Source of the DNA: Caenorhabditis remanei
Lineage: Eukaryota > Nematoda > Chromadorea > Rhabditida > Rhabditidae
Assembly: GCF_010183535.1 (NCBI RefSeq)
Contig: NC_071332.1
Span: 19,778,001-19,842,000 of the forward strand
Reading direction: 5' to 3'
Length of the DNA stretch: 64,000 bases
Within the stretch, counting starts at the first letter, position 1. Each line of letters opens with the position of its first letter. Below the pieces are notes generated by a model, which searched no databases, was not told the DNA's origin, and saw nothing but the letters and a program-made list of their open reading frames with translations. Shown piece after piece: positions 56,095 to 64,000 of this stretch. The position numbers and the translations under genes are program-made.

Positions 56095-56440
56095 CAATTT
56101 TTAGAAAGAGAGAAACAAAATTTCATAAACTAGCTGTTCCGTTATCAGTTTGAAGGAAATCAACATGTGACTGATAAGGTGAACACACCTTGAGCAAAAC
56201 TTTCGTTTCTTTATTTCATAATTTTTTTAAAATTAAAATCGATTGCTGCAATGAATTGAGCTAGGAAACTGATATTTTCAATTTCCCTGGTTGAAAACGG
56301 AACTGAGTTTGCCTCTCTCGTGGAAGTCCCAAAAAGGAATTATCTAGTTTTTCTCACTCCGATAACTTTTCCAATATATCTAATCAGTGTCGGTCCAAAA
56401 GCAAAGCCGGATCAGATTGGTTCTGATTTATCAAGTTTCA
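56095..56440. repeat. Segmental duplication, copy 2 (partner 53273-53650)
   Basis: This is the upstream region of F28, nearly identical to the sequence upstream of the orphan exons at 53109-53272. Confidence 0.8.
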
Positions 56441-57603
56441 AATGATGACTAAAACATACACAGCAATGTGTTTCCAGTTAAACTTCATACATTTCGAAGC
56501 AGGCCAGTATGTTAGAAAGAGTTTACTTGGGAAAACATGAAAAGATTCACTGCCATCATCCACTAATCCGATATTTTCCATAAAACGAGATTTGTCGGGA
56601 AATTGTTCGAATCGAATTTCCGAGTGAGCATTGATGTCCGAATTCAACATGGTCTGAAAACATTCTCTGTGGTGATTTGTTGGTTTTCAAGCTCACTTAC
56701 TTGTTTGAAGAGTAATAGATCTTCACAGTAGATTGTTTGCATGTTAACTTCCAGATTCGGAATATGAGTAAACATACGGAATGAAGAGGAAATGGAGAAG
56801 CTTTTCACATCAAGTTTTTCCAGATTTTCACATTCTTTCAGTATATCGAGATCCAAAACAAACTCGCTGTTATCATCACCATTATCCGATAATTTTTCTA
56901 TTTCCAACAGTCTGTACACTTCCAGACGTTTCAACACCTTCAAGTCAATATGATTAAGCAGCTGCATCAGTTGATCTTGTCCATGAACCGAAATCATCAG
57001 AGATTTAACTTGAAGTAAACGATCTCGTGATTCCAAAACATTGATCAAACGATCAAACATCTTTTCGAAAGTTCGCACATCTTTGAGTTCATCATAGAAA
57101 TACAACTTTTTTATGACAGATAGCTCATCCAGCAGCGATTTTTGGTGTTTCAATGCTGACCAAAGAAAATAATCAATACATGAATCGAATGAATAATTCT
57201 GGAATGATCTACACTCGGGACCTCTTCTAATTGCAAATAAAACGTCTTCTACGTAATAAATCTTGATAACTAACCGTTGATGAGGGTGTTGAAGATATTG
57301 TTGTGAATATAATAATGAAATCCCCTATGACCCTTAGGTCGATCGATTTCGAGTTACTGTCTGGTTTTACACAATCAATGTAGTCGAATGGCACACTTTT
57401 CGAAGCTTTGGGCTGAAAAATTCCAATTTCAGATGATGTTTATCAAAATTCAAAACTCACATAGTCTCGAAGTCTAGGTTTTTCAATATTTCTATCGTAA
57501 CTACATCCGGCATATCCAATAGAAAAACCTTCTGGTTCCACTGCCATTTGTGATATTTCGGTCGTGAGGGAAGGCAGCAGGAGAAGATGTTGAACAGAGA
57601 CAT
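56438..57603 (-). pseudogene. F29: MSLF-type F-box/FTH pseudogene
   Basis: Exon 1 (57603-57461) is intact: MSLFNIFSCCLPSRPKYH and FLLDMPDVVTIEILKNLDF. Exon 2 starts at 57412, but a deletion of several bases in KVCHAFRDYID (CATTCGACTACATTG) shifts the frame. The stretch 57240-57330 is scrambled. From 57153 the FTH frame is clean (KHQKSLLDELSVIKK..LLLFKQ) to the donor at 56701. Exon 3 is 56653-56438 (TMLNSDINAHSEIRFEQFPD), with an extended end. Only the region between the F-box and the mid-FTH domain is broken. Confidence 0.75.
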
Positions 57604-57652
57604 ATTGGTGGAACGAACTTTTAAGGATTTTCAATTGGAAATGAGTCATGTT

Positions 57653-57658
57653 TGACCT
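57653..57658 (-). promoter_or_regulatory. AGGTCA half-site, F29 promoter
   Basis: AGGTCA on the coding strand, 49 bp before the ATG; retained although the gene is broken. Confidence 0.5.
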
Positions 57659-57762
57659 TGGGGCTTTTATCTGAAAAAATGGGATCACGCATTAATTTTT
57701 TTAAACAGTTTTCATTTTTTATAGACTCACGTGTTATCCTACCAAAAAAATAGTTTCCCAAG

Positions 57763-57768
57763 AGGTCA
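57763..57768 (+). promoter_or_regulatory. AGGTCA half-site, F30 promoter
   Basis: AGGTCA on the coding strand, 48 bp before the ATG. Confidence 0.5.
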
Positions 57769-57816
57769 ACCCTGCTTCATTTTTAGCATCACTCTCAATA
57801 TTCTACTCATTCCCAA

Positions 57817-58954
57817 ATGTCTCTGTTCAATTTCGTCTTTTGCTGCTTTCCCACAAGACCAAAATATCACAAATCGCAGGAGACCCAGAATGTTTTTCTA
57901 TTGGATATGCCGGATGTAGTTATGAGAGAAATATTGAAAAACCTGGATTTCGTGACAATGTGAGTTATAAGTTTCTAGTTTAAAAAACATTGCCTGACAA
58001 GTTTTTCAGTCGAAAACTTCGAAAAGTGTGCCACGCGTTCCGTGATTTCATCGATTGTGAAAACCCAGACAGTAACTTGAAATCCATCGACCTACAAGCG
58101 ACAGCGGATACGATTTTTGGATTTACAACAATGCTTTCGACACTCTCACAATCAGCCAAAGATATTCAGTTCTTTTACAAAGAACAGGATCACCTATGTG
58201 TAATGCAAAGTGGTTCTCGGTGTGCAACATTTCAGAATAACTGCGTCGATTTATGTGTTGATGATTTCCTTTGGCCAGCATTGAAACACCAAAAATCGCT
58301 AATGAACGATCTATGTGTCATAAAAAAGTGGAAGTTTGATGAGAATCGTCAACCTGTTTTACAAAATCCCGGGAAGTTTGTTGTGCCAACTGTCGAAAAA
58401 CTATTTGAAAGATTGATTAATGTTTTGGAATCAAGAGATCGTTTACTTCAAGTTGAATCTCTGGCGATTTCATTACATGGACAAGATCAACTGATGCAGC
58501 TGCTTCGTCATGTTGATTTAAAGGTGTTGAAACGTCTGGAAGTGTGCAGACTAGTAGAAACAGAACAATCTTTGGACCATCGTAACAACTACAACGATTC
58601 TGCTTTGGATCTCGGCATACTGAAAGATTGTAAAAATCTGGACAACCTTCATGTGACTTATTTCTCCATATCTTCTCCATTCCGCATCCTTGCTCATATT
58701 CCTAATCTGTCAGTTAACATGCAAACAATCTACTCTGAAGAGTTATTATTTTTCAAAAATGTAAGTGAACTTGAACACCAACAAATCACCACGCAGAATA
58801 TTTTCAGACCATGGACAATTTGAACATCAATGCTCGCTCGGAAATTCGATATGGACAGTTTCCCGACAAATCTCGTTTTATGGAAGCTATGAGGATGGCG
58901 GAGAATGACAATCAATGGAAATGTTTGGTTTTTAACTGGAGACAGGATTCATAG
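57817..58954 (+). CDS. F30: F-box/FTH protein with MSLF-CC leader, 346 aa
   Basis: The exons are 57817-57959, 58010-58760 and 58808-58954. The leader is MSLFNFVFCCFPTRPKYHK and the F-box FLLDMPDVVMREILKNLDF. Exon 2 begins RKLRKVCHAFRDFID then CENPDSNLKSIDLQA. The FTH part is complete through LLFFKN. Exon 3 (TMDNLNINARSEIRYGQFPD) is 49 codons against 60-64 in relatives, because the FHVFPSKLxLTY stretch is deleted in frame. It is divergent from F29 over 213 bp, and its leader and linker (RPKYHK) match F29, so the pair arose by inverted duplication. Confidence 0.83.
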
Positions 58955-59309
58955 TGCTGGGAAAAGAGAACATATGTTTTATAAAGTCACTTCTTCTTTC
59001 CGTGCTACTACATATTGAAATAAATTATTACATGCTTTATTTAAACTATTCAGCCGGTTCTGATTCGGTCAAATTTTATGGATATTTTAAGGGTAAACAA
59101 TAAGAGAAAAAAGTATAATTCAAAAAAATCAATATTCAAGTATTTTAACAAAATAGCGAAGTTCAACTTAACATTTTCATAGTCTCTCAGAAACAATTTT
59201 TGGGGAATACCGAGAACATCATAGAAAGCGTCTGAGCTTTGTTGGGGAACGCTTTATAGTTGATGTGTGACAAAGTATATGTAGGGATAGTAGATTTAAG
59301 ATTTTTTTT
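58955..59309. other. Spacer between F30 and the F31 relic
   Basis: No gene recognised; presumably holds the lost 5' part of F31. Confidence 0.35.
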
Positions 59310-59612
59310 TCCTAAGCTGAAAGTACAAATGCAAAAGATATACTGCGAAGATGTATTATTCTTCAAACAAGTAAGTGAGCTTGAAAACAGGCAAATCCAT
59401 GGTCTGAAAACACAGAGTATTTTCAGACCATGGACAATTCGGACATCGACGCTAGATCGAAAATCCAATTTCCCCACAAATTTCGTTTTATGGAATCTGC
59501 CCGATTGGCGGATGATGGCTGTGAATCTTTTCATGTTTTTCGCAGTAATCTCTTTCTAACATACCGGCCTGCTTCGAAATGTATGAAGTTCAACTGGAAA
59601 CACACTGCTTAG
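59310..59612 (+). pseudogene. F31: 3' fragment of an MSLF-type F-box gene
   Basis: It contains the last codons of exon 2 (KVQMQKIYCEDVLFFKQ), an intron from 59370 with GTAAGTGAGC, and a full exon 3 at 59427-59612 (TMDNSDIDARSKIQ..KCMKFNWKHTA). No F-box or FTH body is present, and the region before 59310 is unrelated. The intron carries a duplicated CCATGG..CTGAAAACA piece. Confidence 0.7.
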
Positions 59613-59868
59613 TGCTCTGAATGGAGAACTTTTTGAAAAATAAAGTTGTCTTTTTTGCAAGGGCTTTTTTTTAGTAATAATTTGAAACTGGCTAAAATCG
59701 GAACTAACACTTTAATGAATTTATTCTTTTAAAAAGGACTCGGGGGAGAACGATAATGGAGTAATAGTGTAATTCATACCAAAATCGATTCTAAAGCACT
59801 GGACACCCACAACAAGGCGTTAATGTTTGCAAAATCATGCAGAAAAAGTTTTTGAGAAACATTAAAAA

Positions 59869-60993
59869 TCAAGTTAACATTGTTAGCATCTTGTGGTGGG
59901 CCGAGAGTTTCCATAAATCGAGATTTGTCGGGAAATTCGTTGTAGCGTACATAACAGAAAAAAATTTGACCAATGTCTGCAAACATTAGAGTTGAAGCTG
60001 TTGCAGTGGTCGATCTGACTAACCTCTTGAAATTGAATTACTTCGTCGCAGTAAATGATTTGCATACTGACTTTCAACTCAGGAATATGAGTGAATAGAC
60101 TGAATGAAGAGGAGATGTAGAAACCTTTCACACAGAGTTTCTCCAGTTTTTCACAATTTTCCAGTATGTCGAGATTCAGAATATATTCAGTATGAACTCT
60201 ACTCTCGGTTTCTTCCAATCGGTAAATTTTCAATTTTTTCAAAAACTTCAAATCGACATAACGAAGCATCGTCATCAGTTGGTCTTGCCCCAACACAGAA
60301 ATTTTTAGACATTCGACTTGCAGTAAGCACCCTCTCGACTCCAGGACCTTCATCGAACAATTAAACACATTTTCGAAAGTTGGCACGAGAAACTTCCTTG
60401 GAGTTTGTGGTAGTTTCATGTTTAGTTTATCAGCATTTTGTTCAATCAAACATAATTTGTCCAAAGGAGATTTCTGATTTTCGAGTAACGGCCGAAGAAA
60501 ATTGCCAGCATAAACGTCGATGAAGTTTTTCTCGATAACTTTTGCTTCACGAAAATTTATGGTCATCTCACATCCATCTTCGTGCTCTTTATAAACGTGC
60601 TTTATCATTTTCATTTGTTGCCCTTTCACAGATCCCGTAATTAGATCAGCTCTCACTTCAATTAAAATTTCTTTCAAGTTGCTATCCGGTTTCACAAAAT
60701 CTACAAACTTCCGAAGCGAAAAACAAACTTTTCGGAGTTTTTGACTGAAATTTTCGGGTTTTTTCGGGATAATATATATAGTTTTATTAAACTCACAATG
60801 TCAGAACGTCAAGATTCTTCAATATTTCTCTCATTACCAGATCCGGCATGTCCAATAAGAAAACATCTTGGATTTTTGGAGTTGTGGGCGACACTACAAC
60901 AGGCGACACTGCTCCAACAGGCGAATCCAATACAGGATTTTTCTTCGATTTTTGAACGGGAAGGCAGCAGGAGAATAATTTGAATAGAGACAT
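59869..60993 (-). CDS. F32: F-box/FTH protein with MSLF-CC leader, frameshifted C-terminus
   Basis: The exons are 60993-60797, 60744-60024 and 59976-59869. The leader MSLFKLFSCCLPVQKSKK is followed by the longest linker of the group, with the repeat VSPVVVSPTTPKIQD, and FLLDMPDLVMREILKNLDV. Exon 2 starts QKLRKVCFSLRKFVD then FVKPDSNLKEILIEV. Compared with F35, exon 3 has lost about 22 nt after the first eight codons. The expected YNEFPDKSRFMETLGPP ending is therefore out of frame and the predicted protein (about 341 aa) ends with altered residues. The F-box and FTH domains are whole, so it may still work. Confidence 0.72.
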
Positions 60994-61039
60994 TTAGGAA
61001 TGAAATATTTTCAGTTTCGGGCGGAAAACGAGAATAAAT

Positions 61040-61045
61040 TGACCT
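61040..61045 (-). promoter_or_regulatory. AGGTCA half-site, F32 promoter
   Basis: AGGTCA on the coding strand, 46 bp before the ATG. Confidence 0.5.
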
Positions 61046-61168
61046 CTTGGTAAACCAATTTCTCACGCAATTTCTTTGTGATTCTCTGAGAAGAAAACCA
61101 AACAAATTTGAATGTGTTTTCAAACTTTATTGACTTACGTGCTCTACATTGACAGAGGGGTCATCTGA

Positions 61169-61174
61169 AGGTCA
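61169..61174 (+). promoter_or_regulatory. AGGTCA half-site, F33 promoter
   Basis: AGGTCA on the coding strand, 48 bp before the ATG. Confidence 0.5.
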
Positions 61175-61222
61175 CATTCCTTTTATTTTCAAAGTAACAA
61201 TCTGAAAACCAATCATTCTCAA

Positions 61223-62283
61223 ATGTCTCTATTCAACTTCTTCTCTTGCTGGATTCCTTCATGGCTACGAAAAGAAGAACATGCTTTCTTATTAGATATG
61301 CCTGATGTTGTCACAAATGAAATATTGAAAAAGCTGGATTTTGCGACAATGTGAGTTATGAGTTGAAAAAAACATCATATGAACTTGGAATTTTACAGTC
61401 GAAAACTTCAAAAAGTGTGCCACGCGTTTCGTGACTACATCGATTGTGTAAAACCAGACAGTCACTTGAAATCGATCGACCTAGAGGTGGTAGAGGAGTT
61501 GATTTTTGTATCATTTTCTACACCTTCACAATCAAACCTAGAAATACAGATTTCTTTCGAAGATGTTGTTGATTTCCTTTGGGCAGCATTGAAATACCAA
61601 AAATCGCTACTGGACGAGCTACGTTTTGTGAGCTTTGTGGGCTATGCTGTAGAACTCAAGAATGCGGAAACTTTCATAAAGTTATTTGATCGTTTGATGA
61701 AAGTTCTGAAATCGAGGGATCGCTTACTGCAAGTTGGAGCGTTGCCAATCTCAGTACATGGACAAGATCAACTGACGGAATTGCTTAGTCATGTTGATTT
61801 GAAAGTGTTGAAAAGTCTGGAAGTGTTCAGACTGTTGGAAATAGAAGAATTATCGGATAATGGTGATGATAACAGCGAGTTTGTTTTGGATCTCGATATT
61901 CTAAAAGAATGTGAAAATCTGGAAAATCTTCATGTGAAAGGCTTCTCCATCTCCTCCCCATTCCGCATGATTACTCATATTCCGATTCTGACAGTTAACA
62001 TGCAAACAATCTACTGCGAAGATTTATTACTCTTAAAACATGTAAGTAAACTTGAAAACGAACAAATCATCATATAGAACATTTTTAGACCATGGAAAAT
62101 TTGAACATCAATGCTTTCTCGGAAATCAAATATGGACAATTTCCCGACAAAGCCCGGTTTTTGGAAGATATCGGATTGGTGGATGATAACAGTAAATTGG
62201 TTCATGTTTTCCCTAGTAAACTCACTCTGACATACTATCCTGCTTCGAAATGTATGTATTTTTGTTGGAAACACAGTTCATAG
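61223..62283 (+). CDS. F33: F-box/FTH protein with MSLF leader, 321 aa
   Basis: The exons are 61223-61350, 61399-62041 and 62089-62283. The leader is MSLFNFFSCWIPSWLRKEEH: the second cysteine is Trp. It runs straight into FLLDMPDVVTNEILKKLDF without a linker, like F27. Exon 2 begins RKLQKVCHAFRDYID then CVKPDSHLKSIDLEV. It is about 35 residues shorter than F27 because the YKEHE..CVDLCVDD part is missing, although the frame is kept. Exon 3 is TMENLNINAFSEIKYGQFPD. It is divergent from F32 over 229 bp. Confidence 0.82.
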
Positions 62284-62558
62284 TGTTGTGAAAGGATTTT
62301 ATTTCTCAAAATAAAGTTAATTGGTTGAGATTCCTGTTTTAAACGTAATGCAAACACTGTATCTAGATTTTTGACAAGTCCCGAACCCATTCTTACAATT
62401 CTAGACCACAATTCTTACTTAAAATGTCAAAGACATGAGAAAATGTAAGAGCCAATAAAACGAATCCGAACTGTGTTTTAATAGCAAAAATTCTAAACAC
62501 TAACGTTTGAATCATGTTTGAGTTTTGAATAACATAATTTAAAATTGGAATTTTTCAG

Positions 62559-63409
62559 TCGAAAGCTTCGAAGAGTGTGCCACGCGTTCCGTGACTATAT
62601 CGATTGTGTAAAACCAGACAGTAACTGGAAATCGATCGACCTACAAGTGGGAGCGAATAAGATTTTTTTGAGTTACTTTCACCGTCCTCACAATGAAAGA
62701 AAGATATCGAGTTTTCTTACAAAGAAGTTGATGATTTCCTGCGGACAGCATTGAAACATCGAAAATCGCTACTGAACGAGCTATGTGTCAGGCGAAAGTG
62801 GCAATTCGATGATGTGCCAACTTTTGAAAAACTATTTGATTGTTTTATCAATATTTTGGAATCAAGGCATCGTTTACTTCGAGTTGAATCTCTGACGATT
62901 TCGGTACATGGACAAGAGCAACTGATGCAGCTGCTTTGTCATGTGGATTTGAATGTATTAAAACGTTTGAAAGTGGTCAGTCTGTTGGAAGCAGAAATTT
63001 TAATAGATTTTGGCAAAAACAACCGCTTGGATCTCGACATACTGAAAGATTGTAAAAATCTGGAGAAACTTCATGTGATTGGTTTCTCCGTATGCTCGCC
63101 ATTCCGCATGTTTACTCATATTCCGAACCTGAAAATTAAAATGCAAACAATCTATTGTGAAGATTTATTACTCTTCAAAGATATAAGTGAGTTTGAAAAC
63201 CACCAAATCAAAACACAAAATATTTTCAGACTATGGAGAAATCTGACATCGATGCTTACTCGAAAATCAAATTTGAACTATTTCCGGACCGATCTCGTTT
63301 TCTGAAAGCTATTGGATTGGCGGAAAATAGCAGTAAACTGGTTCATTTTTTCCCCAGTCAACCCTATCTAAAATTTTGTCATTCTTTGAATTTTATGAAT
63401 TTTGAATGA
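62559..63409 (+). pseudogene. F34: MSLF-type F-box/FTH pseudogene without F-box exon
   Basis: Exon 2 starts at 62559 (RKLRRVCHAFRDYID, then CVKPDSNWKSIDLQV) after a good acceptor, but no MSLF/F-box exon lies upstream. A frameshift near 62690-62740 breaks the frame between SYFHRPHNER and DDFLRTALKHRKSLLNEL. The exon 2 donor is mutated from GTAAGT to ATAAGT at 63182. Exon 3 (from about 63230, TMEKSDIDAYSKIKFELFPD) is open to 63409. Three independent lesions make it clearly dead. Confidence 0.78.
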
Positions 63410-63688
63410 AAACACACTTCTTAGTGTCCTGAAAGGAATTTATTTTCAAAATAAAGTTTTCCTTCTTACTGTGTTTGCAAACCATGGAAGAAAATGTTTT
63501 GAGCATGAGAAAACACTCTCAAATAGTTTTAATTTGGCTCAATTCTGATTCGGACCGGTTCTGATTATAGGTTGCACTCTATTGTATCCTTGAGATGTTA
63601 GTAAAAAGAATTTACGTGTTAATGAATTAAAAAGTAATTTTTTACAATATAAGTCTCACGGAAAACGATAATGGAGAAATAGTGTAAT

Positions 63689-64000
63689 TCATACAAAAAT
63701 CGATTCTAAAGCACTGCACACCCAAAACAAGACGTTAATATTAGCAAAATCTTGCAGAAAAAGTTTTTGAGAAACATTAAAAATCAAGTTAACATTGTTA
63801 GCATCTCGTGGTGGGCCGAGAGTCTCCATAAATCGAGGTTTATCAAGAAATTCATTGTAGCGTATACACGAATATTCGTATATATTTTCGCCGGAAAAAA
63901 ATGTGTCTAATGTCTGTAAATATTAGAGTTGAAGCTGTTGCAAAGGTCGAACTGACTAACCTCTTGAAATTGAATTACTTCCTCACAGTATATAATTTGC
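63689..64000 (-). CDS. F35: 3' part of an F-box/FTH gene, continues off the window
   Basis: Exon 3 is 63913-63689 (TLDTFFSGENIYEYSCIRYN then EFLDKPRFMETLGPP). The end of exon 2 runs from 63961 off the window (..YCEEVIQFQE). It is very similar to the end of F32, including the 3' flank, but retains the 22 nt that F32 lacks, so its exon 3 is in frame (75 codons). The rest of the gene is not visible. Confidence 0.72.

Noticed and set aside
1..64000. CRISPR array, rRNA or tRNA genes
   Set aside because: No regularly spaced repeats and no rRNA or tRNA sequence patterns were recognised on either strand.

Overview
This 64 kb window is nuclear DNA from a Caenorhabditis-type nematode. The evidence is short 45-60 bp introns with TTTCAG-like acceptors, AATAAA signals, an A+T-rich background, an operon-like gene pair, and above all about 35 F-box/FTH (DUF38, fbxa-type) loci. 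I cannot name the species from sequence alone.

Loci are labelled F1-F35 in order. Most share one plan. A short exon 1 carries the F-box (LPxxxMxxILxxCDxxxM). A long exon 2 opens with LRKxCxxLRxFID and holds the FTH domain. A short exon 3 of 60-106 codons follows. By family knowledge these are substrate adaptors of SCF (SKP1-Cullin-F-box) ubiquitin ligases: the F-box binds a SKP1-related protein, and the variable FTH part is presumed to bind targets.

Region 1 (1-18.8 kb) is a tandem array, nearly all minus strand (F1-F9, plus F10 on +). Two genes are split by different DNA transposons, a hAT-like MITE in F1 and a mariner-like element in F6. In both, precise removal restores an open frame. Long foldback elements and MITEs fill the spacers, and a small GGTT/AACC palindrome sits upstream of eight of these genes.

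Region 2 (18.8-32.5 kb) has a degenerate satellite, a forkhead gene lying about 150 bp downstream of F-box gene F11 (operon-like), an F-box-less FTH gene with an MGNS start (F13), and a 98-residue forkhead gene downstream of a decayed F-box gene (F15), which repeats the F11-forkhead order.

Region 3 (32.5-42.7 kb) is a young rearrangement. F16 was copied almost perfectly to make F17, joined to a 5'-truncated copy (Q) of a secreted vWA-like gene. Q and gene R form an inverted pair. A complete relative, S, has a signal peptide.

Region 4 (42.8-64 kb) is a second F-box subfamily whose proteins begin MSLFxFFSCC, a likely membrane-anchoring start. Its promoters carry an AGGTCA nuclear-receptor half-site, always in the same orientation and nearly always 46-57 bp before the ATG. 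Three pairs are head-to-head over about 200 bp. Many stages of decay are visible (stop codons, frameshifts, lost exons, orphan exons).

All gene models were built by eye from reading frames, splice signals and paralogue alignment. Exon sums were checked for phase, but exact splice sites need RNA evidence.
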